NCBI GenBank assembly: GCA_035578175.1
Contig: JAQMRL010000002.1
Coordinates: 96,016,748-96,080,747 of the forward strand
Direction: 5' to 3'
Length of the DNA stretch: 64,000 bases
DNA from: Catonia carolina
Lineage: Eukaryota; Arthropoda; Insecta; Hemiptera; Achilidae
Positions 31,999-43,699 of the stretch are shown here, piece by piece. Numbering within the stretch: the stretch's first letter is position 1; each line of letters begins with the position of its first letter. Both the position numbers and the translations under genes were made by a program. The notes under the pieces are model-generated. The model was given only the letters and a program-made list of their open reading frames with translations. It searched no databases and was not told the origin of the DNA.

Positions 31999-33347
31999 CC
32001 CTACAAATGTCATACTTGACTTGGCTTGCGAATCCACGTTGAGTCTGAGAAGAAAGTATTTGGGTAAAAAGTTTATGATTAAAGTAATGTCTTCCGAAAG
32101 TGACACTTTGAGAACTGAGCTCGCTCAATCGAACCGCACTAGACTAAAAAGTAAATTCAACCTGATCTCCCGGTATGATGAACTAACCGAATTATTACCT
32201 GACGTCCGTACCTGGAAATGGGCGGGAATTTCAAAATTCAATCCGGCAGCGCGTTTCCTAGATTTAGATTCTAAAATTAATTTGGTCGATGGCGTAAAGT
32301 TTCAGGAATTAATGCAAGTAAATAGTTTGTTTATTAAGTACTTAAAAAATCACCACACCGATAAAGTGAAGCTGTATACAGACGGGTCAAAAAATGTTGT
32401 TGTAAACAGGACAGGTTTCGCCGTGTGGTCTGAAGATCTAAAAATAAGAATACAAAAAAGAGTAAACCACAATTTTACGATATTTCACGCGGAAGCCTTA
32501 GCAATTTTCGAAGCGTTAAAAATAATCTTTAGAAGAAAAATTAAAAAAAGCCGTCATTTTCACCGACTCTCGTAGCGTTTTGTCAGCACTTTGTGGTTCT
32601 TACGGTAAAAATAAATTAGATGATATTATTATGGATATTAAAGAAATTTATGTAAATTTAATTAGAATTGGACTTGACGCTTCCTTCGTTTGGATCCCAA
32701 GTCACTTGGGAATTGCGGGTAACGAAAGAGCCGACGAACTAGCGAAAGCAGCGCTTGATAAAAATGTTATAGACATCCCTAAGATGAGATTTGACAATCT
32801 TTTCCCCTTTTTCGAATGTGTTCTACGATCTGATTCTCGTAATTTCCTGAAGTCACAAAGCAATTTTAAGGGAAAATTTTACTTTGAAAACTCCACAGTT
32901 GGTTTGAGCAAACCTTGGTTTGCAAATTCCAGAGGTCCTAGAGAGTTTATTACTTTGATCAACAGAATAAAATCTGGTCACACTTGCTGTAGAGCACATC
33001 TGGCGGATAAAAATGTGATTGGTTCTGCCGCGTGCGACTGCGGCGTGGTCAGACAAGACTTGAACCATATGATATTTGATTGCCCATTATTGTTTGAAGC
33101 TTCGGAGAAACTGAGACTCGACTTGTGGAGAACTGATCCTGATATTGTATATGATGTACAAGATATAATACGTAAAGATAACGAGCTTGCTTACAGGGAC
33201 ATTTTTAAATTTGCAAAAGAAAACAAAGTTGTGATTTAATAGCGCCCTCTCCTGTGGGAGGATCGGCGCGGCTTCTGTTCGCTTAATGGTTTTGATAGAG
33301 ACTGTATCGTCTCTGGTGACCAAATAACCTACTAAAAAAAAAAAAAA
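31999..33347 (+). mobile_element. 5'-truncated RNase H-bearing LINE (family L5) insertion
   Basis: A 1.35-kb insertion flanked by AACTTTAAAC at 31989-31998 and 33348-33357 and ending in poly(A) (33334-33347). It contains the C-terminal coding end of ORF2 and a ~100-bp 3' UTR. The sharp 5' boundary at the duplication shows truncation during insertion rather than later loss. Confidence 0.85.
32000..33239 (+). pseudogene. LINE ORF2 C-terminus with RNase H domain, one frameshift
   Basis: Coding similarity begins at TPTNV right at the 5' truncation point and continues LSLRRKYLGKKF (near 32040). The RNase H domain follows: LYTDGS (first Asp, near 32380), FHAEALAIFEAL (Glu, near 32490), FTDSRSVLSAL (second Asp, 32560-32590) and HLGIAGNERADELAK (last Asp, near 32705-32750). 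All four D-E-D-D acidic residues are present. A Cys/His-rich tail follows (HTCCRAHL, CDCGVV, HMIFDCP), then TAA at 33237-33239. One extra A in the A7 run at 32543-32549 shifts the frame, splitting the open frames at 32021-32575 and 32580-33239. RNase H plus this tail points to an I/R1-like group rather than Jockey. It lacks endonuclease and RT. Confidence 0.85.
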
Positions 33348-34367
33348 AACTTTAAACGCGAATATCTCAAAACGTCATTTTTAGAACTTTATGTACCTTT
33401 TTCTCAGCTTCCACAAAAGGAACAAGGCTGAAATTAATATGTACTTTGTTAATCGTCCAGTTATATTGATCGAATGTGCCGTTTTTTAAAATATTGAAAA
33501 TTGTGGGAGAAATAGATTTTTTCAGTGGTTTTTCGATGAAAAAATGGTCTCTTTTTAAAAAATTGTGAAAATCAAAATTCTTACCAGATTATGTACTTAT
33601 TCTAATTATGTACCAGAGAGTGGCCTTTCATACAAAATAAATTGTAGCTCTAGCTGTAGTGGTTGCTGAGAAAAAGGTAGGTACAAACATTAACATTGCT
33701 TAGGATAGGGATCTACATTCCCCTTATAGTCGAACTAGACCTTTCAGTCAAAATGCTTAAGACTTGCTTCTGGTGCTCCTTCTTATGTAAGCAATAAAAT
33801 CCTACATGATGATTTAAAACTTCCAAAAGAACAAGAAGTAACCGCGTCTTCTTGTAGTAAATTCGATTAGATAATCAGTAAATTTTACGATTAACTAGAT
33901 AACTGAACCAGCTAGCCCATAATGTATCTATAAGAAAATACCGAACCATACGTCTAAAACAAAAAAAAAAACCTCTTGGTCTGAACAGTGGATAAAGACC
34001 CACTAAACGGAGAACGTACCATTAGGTACCTCTTTTCCTGACAGTGGAATTCCCCTACGCGCGTTAGATAACATTAAATATCACATACTAAATTTTTGCC
34101 ACTGTTGGCCACGGTTGGCCTACCGACCCAAAATCAAAGAAAAAACCCAAATTATTAACTGTTACGTAGAGAACAATTAAGATTGTGTGTTATGTGTTTG
34201 TGTATAAGCCTACGGCATATCTACGGATATCTACGAATAACTGCTCATTAAGAATTTTCTCTCCAAAAAATACAAAATAGCAGGAACACCAGTAAAAAAT
34301 TGTATTCCTTCAGTGGGTATCTTACCGAATCTGCCAATTTTTGGCGCAAAGCATTAGGTTAATTTTT

Positions 34368-34522
34368 ACTTTCTCTTGCCTGAGGTTGGTTTTCATTTTG
34401 CATCATTCACTCATGATTAAAATTAGATTATGTTTTTTGAGATTAGTTTTTTTTGTTTATTTCTAATGTTTTATCACTAATGTTAGGTTATAGTGTTCAT
34501 TATTTGCATTTGCAAGAGTAAA
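34368..34522 (+). mobile_element. Helentron-like element, short internally deleted copy
   Basis: ACTTTCTCTTGCC at 34368-34380, followed directly by the trailing block of the family (compare from GAGGTTGATTTTCATTTTGC at 10601 onwards) and a decayed right repeat TGCAAGAGTAAAT. The terminal hairpin is absent. At ~155 bp it shows how small copies form by loss of the middle. Confidence 0.55.
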
Positions 34523-34524
34523 TC

Positions 34525-37500
34525 AAAATTATAAATTATTTAAGGAAATTTAACTGAACTGTTTTATGTTTTCTAAGGCAATTGAATAATAACACATTTC
34601 GCGTATCAGTAGAAAAACCATAAGAACAATTAGGGTGTATTTTCCTGTATAAAAGACTGGAACTGTGAAAAGTACGGGAAAAGTTACAAGTATATAAATT
34701 TACTATTTTTTTGTGCATTTGAAAAATGCTTAAACAGAAAAAACTTACGATTAATTTATATTTTGTTTGAGTTTCGAATAATATTGGAAAATTCGTGAAA
34801 ACTAATTAATATAATCATTTGAAATTAATATCAAAAGCCATTGTAAATTCAAAATTAATTTATTTAACAATTTTACTTGTAACAAGTAAAGCAGTCGGAA
34901 ATTTTTTAGTATAAGCCTATTTAGAATACACAAATTTCTGTATACGATATAACACTGAAGTAAAATTTTAGTGGCTTGTGGTTTTACAAACACAACACGA
35001 TGGTCAAAATTCTATTAGAATGTCTGATATTTATAAATAGACATAAAATAATTTTAAAACTTTTTAAATCGATACAAAATATTTTAAATTTACGTACAAA
35101 AAATTAAGTTCCCATTCCCAGGAAAAAATGATTACCAATAGAGTGCCTACAGATAATGAAAAAGGTTTGAATTAAATTAAATATTTTGCTCATTCTCGAT
35201 TTTTACCAGTTCTTCCCTAATTCAAAAAAGTATTTTTCAGCTAATACGTACCACAACGAAATATTATTTGAGTACAAATTAGTATATTAATTCTGTTGAA
35301 TCATTCAACCACATACTTTTAATACTTATTATATTTCAACAAAAATATTAAACCATATAATACTTTTTACTTCTTGATTATTTGAATTTCAAAACAAAAT
35401 AATAACAATATTTTAATTTATTTGAAGGAGTTCAGTTTATATAATGATTTTATTTTCAGTTTTACAAATGATTACATTTTCTTTTATCGCTTATATTTGT
35501 ATATTTACAGCTGAGAATTCGCAACCAGTAAATGAAAAAATTACTTTAAGGAGAACAATACTCAACAGTAAAACTCCCACAGATTACGTATAAATTTGTA
35601 ATATGGCTTACCCCATATCTACTCCGACGTCTAGACGTCTAATCCGACGCCTTCGCCGGTTTTGTGGTAAGTTTTATGAACTGAGGTCGCGTAAAAGTCT
35701 GTTTTCTTTATTGGGAAGTTCTTATTTGAAATGCCTGTATGAACAAAGGAAAGTAGGGTACTTTCAGTTCGTTGTGTAAAGTTTTGTTTATGACTTACGT
35801 TAGTGGCATTGGAAATAATGTGCAGGCATTTATATTGAATACGTTAGAACTAGTTAGTAGTGGCAGGTTTAACAGAACCGAAGATTTGACAGCCGTAAAT
35901 CCTTAAGAACAGAGTAGAGATTTGTCGGTATAATAATAATATTTTTAAATGAATCGGTAGACGTGGCGTCTACTGATTATAGGAAATAGCTATTTGCTAC
36001 GTTTTTTTAAACAACTTTCGTTTTAGGTCAATGTGAGTATTCCAGGTAACCTAGGTAACGTATCTTATCAGTCTGGGGTAAGGTGGCGTCATATGAAAGT
36101 GCAGAGAGACATGTTTAAAGGGGTAAAGCAAATGTTTCATGTGCTGTTTTATGTTTATATAATATTTACAATCAGCATAAATACTATGAACTGGTGGTAT
36201 AAATTATTCTGAATGTTAAAAAGAAATGATTACGTAAAAAAATTAATGTTTTTAAATAAGTATGTACTTTTGCTCTTGTATTGTTTTCTCCTCTGAGTAA
36301 GGGTTTTTTAGGTTCCTTCGTTCTTCCGATGGAAGCTTGCCGGAGTAATAATTTTGTTTGATAAAGTTACTACTAACTTTCTTTCTCAGCCGAACTTAAT
36401 GATTAGTCTATTCAAATATATTTTTAATATTATTTATCAATTTATTAATTCCTTTATCGTAACTTTACATTTTAAAATTGTACTACGTATCCTGAAATAA
36501 ACTATTTTGAAATTATTAGCTATAATTTCATTTGTGAAAACTCTTTACCGAGAGTTACTTATAACACCAATAATTGCATATCATGCAAGTTTATATTTCA
36601 CCGTAAGCGGTTAAAATAATATTCCTGTTTTTCCAATGCGGTCAACTTTTTGTAACTATAGTTGGGGGAGCTCAAAAATATAGATTCTAAACTAAAGAAC
36701 TTAAGACCACTCTTTTGCTAGCTTTAAAGAATTTAGATAGACAACTTGTAGTTTGATCACAAATAACATAATATTTAAATATAAACTACAAAATCATGTT
36801 AGTTTATTGATATAATTTTTTATTTTATATTTGACGTTTTAAACTGTAAGCCTATATATACTCGTACAATATGTAACCTATAAAATATAAAATAAGAAAC
36901 AAAAAAGGAAAATATCCAATGACAACACTTTCCGTTTAGGGTGTTTTTTTACCTTTAATTTAGTAGATGTCGTCGCCATATACTGTTTAGTCTTCGTGTT
37001 GGTGATGTTTATTTTTGTTGTTGTAGTAAGGTTAACTAAACGATTAACGTGGAGTAATTACATAAAATTTAAATGTCTGGATCCGAATAATCGTCTTGAA
37101 GTATTAATTCCTTTATTAAGGCGAAATTCTAAATTAAATTTAAACACGAACATTTGTAATAATATTGAAACCTATTTGGGTGTACGGAATACAAATATTT
37201 GGTGCAGCTGCACAAAGTAACATTAAAAAATTTTCAGCTTTTCAATAATATTTTTTAAGAACAAAATTATAAATGCTCCTTACTAAATTAAAAATTTAAC
37301 CTTTTACAAGATCTAAATATGCTCTTTGTAAATTAAGTTGCCGTATTCAACATTTCGTAGCAGACCCCTATCCGAATTATTTAGTACCATTATATAAAAA
37401 TTTTACGCTAGAAAATCACGATAATTATTCATAATCAGCGTAATTCCAAAAATAGACCTGGAGCATAATTATTACAAAATATGTTAAAAACTAGTGGAAG

Positions 37501-40500
37501 GTGTAATTACATTAAAAAGACCTTGACAACAATTTAATAACAACGAATATTTAAACACTTTCAAATTTAAAAGATTTCTTTTGTAAAATAAGAATAATTA
37601 CAAATAATTTGTTACATAAAATTAATTTATTTCATTTTTAGTCACGCTTTCAAATTTAACACTTAATTTAAAACAGGACAAATAATAATAGTGGTAATTT
37701 AAGGTAAAAACTTTATTGTTTCATGAAAAATAGTCTCTAAAATTTCTATTAACTTTATGAAACCAACTGGAAGGAAGGAAGGAAATCGAGGGGAAACCCC
37801 AGATAACAACAACTGGGTTTTCTACAACCAATTCACAAATAAATTTGTTGCATGAAGTCGTAATTATAGAAATTTAGCTTTTGGTCACGACACCATCACT
37901 ATAATCTTGTAACGTATTTTTCCTATAATTTATACGAAACATCTTCACTCTAATAATTTATTATTATGCTTATAAATCTGCATAATATTTAATAATTTAA
38001 ACTGTAAATTATCTATAAAACGGGTATTGGTAAATTAATACCAGTAAAAATATAAGAATTATAATACTGCAATAACTTTAGATTAATTACTTACGACAGA
38101 AATTCAAGTGTAATTTTACACATACTTTAATTCCAAAATATTATACTGTAAAATCAGTCAGATGGTGACGTCCGTTAAATATTTTGGAATGAAAATTAAC
38201 TTCACCGGGATGAGCGCGTATAAGATCTTTGCCGAAGAGTTAAGGAATTAATATTTATTTTCAAGAATTTGAAGACAATATAGTATAAACAACGTTAACA
38301 ATTGTATATTTCCACTGTCTAATCAATAATAAATTACGGAGTAGTACTCTACAGGGATGAGATGGTCCTTACCAATCTTTAAAGACCCTGGAGAAAGAGC
38401 AAAATCTCAATTGTTGAGTAATTAACAAAAACCATCCGCTCTATGTTTTGTTCAAGATTTTTAAATACTAGATGTTCGTCATTTTTATGCCCAGAACAAA
38501 TTATACAAAAACACAAAGAAAAAGCGAAATTTCAGAAACGGATTATATTTTGTGAGCTCTATCCTAATATTTTGATTCTTAACGACTGGTGTTTGGAAAA
38601 TGAGACACTAAATTTACCTATTCTAGGAAACCACGGTTGGATAGGTTTATTTACCAATTCGTGCATAAATTTAATGGTAGAGGTTAATGGATTAATGTAA
38701 CTGTAATGTACTTTAAGGTTATTCAAATGTACAAGAGTCAAGAATTTGCTTCATTTAGATAGAATGACAAAAATGTTATTCCTTAGGAATTTTTGTTACC
38801 TGGCCCGCAAATTGTACAACTTGTTTTTCAAAAACTATACAAGCATATGGAACAACATAGTTTAAAGTTAAATTAAAGAAATTACTTTTTATCGTCGGTT
38901 TGTAGTAGGTACACCAAGCTACTTAAATTTAAAAGTTAAAATTAACGAGTTTTGTACGAGTAAATGTACTGTTATTCATACATAATTTATTTGGGTAATA
39001 AGTTATAATTATTTATGTTCAATAAAAGAATATCCATGCCCCTTCCGAGAGGCTTTAGTGTGCTAGACTGAAAAGTGAAGATTTCGGGTTTGAAAATTTT
39101 AACAGATTAAAATTGTACTGTTTTGTCCTATAGTTTTGAAGTAAAATCTTCAACTTTCAAGTTGGATGACTGGTAAAACAAAGGTCAACTAAATTTTCCT
39201 TGCACTATTTCAGGAGACTGTTAAATAGTTGCTGAATAGTTAATTATTTTTTAAAAATTTTGTTTGAAGTAAGAAAATATTACTTTATATCTTACTAAGT
39301 ATACTGTAAAATGTAATTGTAAAATATTTTTAAATTTTTCTAACATTTAAAATTGGATTGTACTGTACCTAAAAATTTAGTGTGTTATATAAAATGTGTT
39401 TGTTCTTCACTGTAAATAGCCAAATAAATACCTACGACTTAAAGATAACGAAAATCTTTTAGAAGTACAAATGACATTCATCAGAGGCTCTTCTTTGTAA
39501 GTGGTTTATTTTACTAAAAAACCAGAATCTTTGGTGAATAAAGCAAACTTATTTTGAAGAGTGTTTGTTTCATTACACTTGGCATAATTATAGGCAATGC
39601 ATTTTTGAAACCAGTAAAGGAAGTAATGATTAATAACATAGCTTTAACTACAAGAATTTTACTTTGAGATAACTTAGGGTCTAAACCAACCTTCTTTTTT
39701 AAAAGGTATAACTAGGTATATCTAAATTAAAATTTAATCAAATAAAGAATTTTTTAACTATGTATCTATTACGTAATTCTTGATGAAGTGCATAACTCTA
39801 AGTGTTTTGTACGTTGAAAAGGAAACTTTGTTTATTCTCTTCACCCGGAAGGACTAAATGGCATGTTTAATGTTATTCGTTAACGTTATACAAAACTAAA
39901 ATGAGGATTTGGTTCTATTTAGGTAAAGGTTGGGACCGTGTGAGTAATGTTTACAAGCATATTTTGTGAATGTATTTCCCGTTTTTATTTTTATTACTTC
40001 TCTCTTTAAATTAAACGTTATTTGTCGAATATCCAAGTTAAGTTGCATAACATTTTTTTTCTACCTACAGTGAAGATACTCGTATATTTTGTAGCTAATG
40101 TAGTTTTTTATCAAAATAAATAAAATTGATTAATTTTTATTTTATTATGATTTAAGTTATTGTTATTATGTTATGTAACTACATTTTATTTTATTATTGA
40201 TCAAATATAAATAAATGTGTCAGTCACATTATCTATTATTATAAATAAACGCGAAAGTTGTCACTGACTGACTGACTGACACTTAAAAATAATTTTCTAA
40301 CTTCCAATCAATCTTAAACAATCTTAAAGCAATAAGTATTATTTTGTACCTCCCTGAAGAGTTGCAGCTCTAAAAAATTGGCAAGCGCATTTTGTAAGAA
40401 TACCTAGAAAAAATAAAGCATTTTTCGTTCACTTGCACCTGAGGTTTAAAAAAGAGGTAAGTACCTTACGTAACGATATATATTATTAATGTACTTTAAA

Positions 40501-40550
40501 AAAAATATACAATTTTAAATTCCAGTTTGGTAGTAATCATAGTAACTTTA
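34525..40550. other. 6-kb AT-rich stretch with no identified gene
   Basis: No domain-bearing ORF, SINE head with TSD, or LINE signature found. Frames at 34536, 34802, 36996 and 38443 have no recognised feature. A weak tRNA-like segment lies near 39040-39110 (GTGCTAGACTG, then GGGTTTGAAAA), and a (CTGA)n tract at 40262-40281. A small GC-richer patch at 35620-35660 (TCCGACGTCTAGACGTC) is unexplained. Confidence 0.5.
40262..40281. repeat. (CTGA)n microsatellite
   Basis: Five units of ACTG/CTGA just after GCGAAAGTTGTC. Similar 'GCGAAAGT...' leads into short tandem repeats are seen in insect Helitron-like elements, but no ends are visible here. Confidence 0.7.
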
Positions 40551-40559
40551 TTTTAGTTT

Positions 40560-40720
40560 ATTTTAAGTGGCGCAACATCTTGGTTATTACCAACTACGTT
40601 GGGATATGAAAAAATGGGTTTTGATACGTAATCATTTCTACACCCTAGCAGGAAATCGAGCCATAAACCTTCCGTTTAGTAGGCCCTAGCCATTAAGCCA
40701 TTAAGCTACGGAGGCGGCCA
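40560..40720 (-). repeat. Degenerate tRNA-like SINE
   Basis: The minus strand from about 40720 reads GGCCGCCTCCGTAGCTTAAT (A-box region TAGCTTAATGG) and later ATGGCTCGATTTCCTGC (B-box region). It ends at the left in a T-rich run near 40550-40570. Confidence 0.5.
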
Positions 40721-40892
40721 ATACTAATCTTTATTCGTCCAGTAATCTTTACAAATTCAATTTGAACTCCTCAGAGGTTAGCATTAAGTCCGTGCACAGG
40801 GCGGTTGCCATTGCTGGTAACATAACAAGAGTTTATAAAACATTGTCAAAAGAGTTGAAGTTTTCTATGCTTAGGAAAAGAAAACAATTAAC

Positions 40893-41010
40893 CGGCCATC
40901 TCGCTGGCCCAGTGATAGCATACTACGCTGCAAATCGAAGGTCCCGGCTTCGGTTACCAGTTAGGATCTGGAAAATTATTACACATTCAAATTCAACGTT
41001 CCTTAATCCA
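40893..41010 (+). repeat. tRNA-like SINE (SINE-E)
   Basis: GGCCATCTCGCTGGCCCAGT, then TGATAGCATACTACGCTGC and a B-box region GGCTTCGGTTACCAG, then GGATCTGGAAAATTATTACA. The minus-strand element at 50345-50455 has the same order and last block. Confidence 0.5.
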
Positions 41011-41971
41011 AAGTAGTCGCCAATGACAAAGACGTTGATGTAAATAAACTAAAAAAAGTTTCCGAATTTAAATTCAAATTTCATTATCTTATTTTTAAAT
41101 GTATTTTATCACAATATTTTTCTACACCAAAAATAATCTTTTCGAACGTCCCTAAAATATTATTCTTCGTTTGTTTTTAAAATAAAATAGGGTTATTTTA
41201 ACAGTAGTTTTCATTAAAGTTAGGCAATAAAGGCAGATAATAAATTTAGGAGGTTTTTATAAGAAATCATTAACGCAATAAGCTAATAAAAATATAAGGA
41301 AAACATACCACGGATAAGTTAATTAGGATTTCGTAACGGATAATAAACGATTAAGGATACTTTATTTTAAAATACCGATCTATTTTAATTTAAATTATAT
41401 TAAATCGAGTTATACCGGTCCCGTAAAATGAAAAAGTACAATAAACTCATCATTAAAAGTACTTTCAGATTAAGTAACTACAAGCGTGTTAAAAACTCAT
41501 TTATTATAAAATGTATAAGGTTAAATTATAGCTGAGTGTGTACCATAAGGCACTTCTATTGTTACACCGATAAAAATGAACTTTCATTTTGATAACTTAA
41601 TTTATTCAAAACATCTATTTTTACAAGGGGAAAACAGAAATTGTATAATGCATACAGAATGTATAAATAGAACTGAACGTTAAAACAGAAGATAGTAGTT
41701 GCAGTCCTTATACATGTTACTTTATACGAACACTGAATAAGTAACGTCGTAACTGACCAAATATCATTGTGTAAGAAATTATGTTTGTGTTCTTGTAGTA
41801 ACTACTATTCTGCACAATGTTCACTTGTTATCCTATTCACATGTTTATTACACCACTATACTAGAATTCATTAAAGACGCGTCTGGTGAGAAAGATAAGC
41901 TTGTTAAAAAAATGGTTATATTTACGTTAATGATAAATTACTTAAACTTCTTTATTCTCCTGTACTTTATT

Positions 41972-42779
41972 GTTGTTGTTTAGGTCATCAGCCGAAAGGC
42001 TGGTTCGAAACTCTAGAGATTTTACTGAGTAAAACGAGGAGTGCGATGGTTTACCATTGCTTTCCTCACTGAGTTAAAAAGTATGCTTATCATCATGCCA
42101 GGACCTTTGGAAAGCATCTACTTTCCACTTTGTAAATGACACCTTCACTTCACTCACTTGTCCATAACAGGCAGGTGGAGTGTTAAATTAATTGCACTCG
42201 ATCTGTTGGTTCCAAAGCTACAAAAAATAGTTCTGTTTCTCATCACATAGTCAGCCAATTATATGACTGACCTATTTAAGAACAGAAGAGGTAGAGGTGT
42301 AAAAGACACTAATCAGAGTTGTCTCCTCTGAGAGTAATGAATTTCACTATACAGCCAGACCCTTTGGTGAATGAAGTGAAGGTGTCATTTGCAGGGTGGA
42401 AAGTGGTTGCTTTTCGGAGGGCTTGGCATGCTGATAAGCATACTCTTTCAACTCAGTGAGGAAGGCAATAGCAAACCGCCTCACTCCTCGTTTTTACTTA
42501 GTAAAATCTCTAGAGGGTCAAACCAGCCTTCGGCTGTTGGCCTAAAAAACAACACTTCACTCACCGTAGGGTCTTGCTGTATAATGTTAAAATTCCTTTT
42601 TCTCAGGAGACTATAACTCTTGACTAGTGTCTTTTATAACTCTACTTCTTCTGCTTTTAAATGCTTCAGTCATACAATTGGCTGACTATGTGATAAGAAA
42701 CATAATTAATTTTTGTAGCCCTGGGACTAGCAGATCGAGTGTAAATAATTTAACACTCCACGTGCCTGTTATGGGCAGC
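41972..42779 (-). repeat. SINE-C, minus-strand copy split by a plus-strand SINE-C
   Basis: The minus-strand element is present as 41972-42157 (its 3' half, ending in an (AAC)n-type tail seen as TTGTTGTTGTTT at 41970-41981) and 42565-42779 (its 5' half). GTACTTTATT flanks it at 41962-41971 and 42780-42789, a 10-bp target duplication. There is no ORF. Element length without the inner copy is about 400 bp. Confidence 0.85.
42158..42552 (+). repeat. SINE-C, full-length plus-strand copy
   Basis: A 395-bp element beginning near TCCATAACAGGCAGGTGGAG and ending GGCCTAAAAAACAA. It is flanked by CACTTCACTCAC at 42146-42157 and 42553-42564, a 12-bp target duplication inside the minus-strand copy. Target duplications of variable length and a short AAC-rich tail indicate LINE-driven retroposition. 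A GGTTCCAAAGCT segment near its 5' part is only loosely B-box-like, so a tRNA origin is unproven. Confidence 0.85.
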
Positions 42780-43454
42780 GTACTTTATTATTAGCTAGTA
42801 AACAAAATGTAAATAAATAATAAATAACTCGATTATTTGTTTACAATCAATCGTCATTATCTAGCTTTAAGCAATCATTACGATAAACAAAAGTATTATG
42901 AGTGAAGTAGATAACCTTTCGTGTCACTTCATCGCAGAAAAATTATTAACTTAAAAAGAATACTATGTAGTATATTGTTATTAATAGCAGTGTAATTTAA
43001 AGGATAATTAAAATAAATGTAAGTTTCTTTATAAACAACCTTGCACTGCTCATCGGTCTTAGAACTTCTTTCTGAAATCGCTGCACATATTATTTCTATA
43101 TTGGATTTGCTCGGTTGAATCCCATAGCTGAGTGCCATACTCCCACACAGGTTCTAAAACTGTTTTATAGATCGAGATGTTATTCTTAGAGAATTTTACT
43201 TTAAATAATTTTTATTGTTTGCAAAATTCAATTTAAAAACTAATCAGTAGATTCAAATTAACCGAGGCCACGAGAAATAAATGCAAAACTCAAAGTATCT
43301 TTGTGAAAATGTGTAGACTGAACAGTAAGTCGGTTATATATGTATCTACTATAAAAATACATTTTTAGATTTTTTAATTAGTTGCAAATTGAAACAAAAC
43401 AGATCTAATTACCTTGGTTATTCATTTGGAAGGGTCTAGAAGATTAAACCAAAG

Positions 43455-43640
43455 GATTCATGTTTGATTTTTTTATTAAGGAACCTGGATTTCACTCGAC
43501 GTTATTCATCATCATTGTCATCTTTTTATCCCTTTTTCAAGTTTCTTCGAGTTGCACTCAACACAATTCCTCTCCACCACCCTCTATCACTGAACCATTT
43601 CTCCTCTACTGCTTTCTTGGTATCACATCTTTTTTCCCCA
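43455..43640 (-). pseudogene. LINE 3'-terminal coding fragment
   Basis: The minus strand has an open stretch containing EEKWFSDRGWWRGIVLSAT and RRNLKKG before TAA near 43532, followed by a GAT/GAC-rich tail (43505-43530). Such a Trp-rich end and trinucleotide tail are typical of RTE/CR1-like ORF ends, but only ~35 codons are recognisable. Two overlapping plus-strand frames are shadows. Confidence 0.4.
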
Positions 43641-43699
43641 AATAATTCATAACTTAACCCATTCATTTCACTTTTGGTTTTCCTTTAGTCTTTTCCCCT

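Larger units (their letters stand above)
31637..33723. mobile_element. TTAA-type (piggyBac-like) non-autonomous DNA element, itself interrupted
   Basis: The left end GGGGAGTGTGGA (31637) is the near-inverse of the right end (33712-33723, reading GGGGAATGTAGA in reverse): 10 of 12 identical. It is preceded by TTAA (31633-31636) and followed by TTAT (33724-33727). The uninterrupted relative at 46480-46500 shows the empty site with one TTAAA, supporting a TTAA duplication with one mutated base. Without the nested LINE the element is about 730 bp and has no transposase ORF. The superfamily is inferred from target site only. Confidence 0.55.
31513..34085 (+). pseudogene. Jockey-like LINE (family L4) remnant, split by a nested DNA element
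   Basis: 31513-31636 matches 46367-46490 (for example ATTTTAACTAACCAAACTC against ATTTTAATTTACAAAACCC). 33728-34085 resumes exactly where the first part stops, at TTTCAGTCAAAATGCTTAAG against ATTCAGTCAAATTTCTTAAG, and runs through the 3' UTR block. The intervening ~2.1 kb is a younger insertion. The remnant is the C-terminal RT end with many stops, so it is long dead. Confidence 0.7.

Noticed and set aside
37765..37830. Hairpin around GGAAACCCCAGATAACAAC
   Set aside because: The short complementary stretch is imperfect and not repeated; too weak to report.
34525..40550. Candidate host exons
   Set aside because: Short frames exist, but none has a recognisable domain, biased codon use or convincing splice signals.
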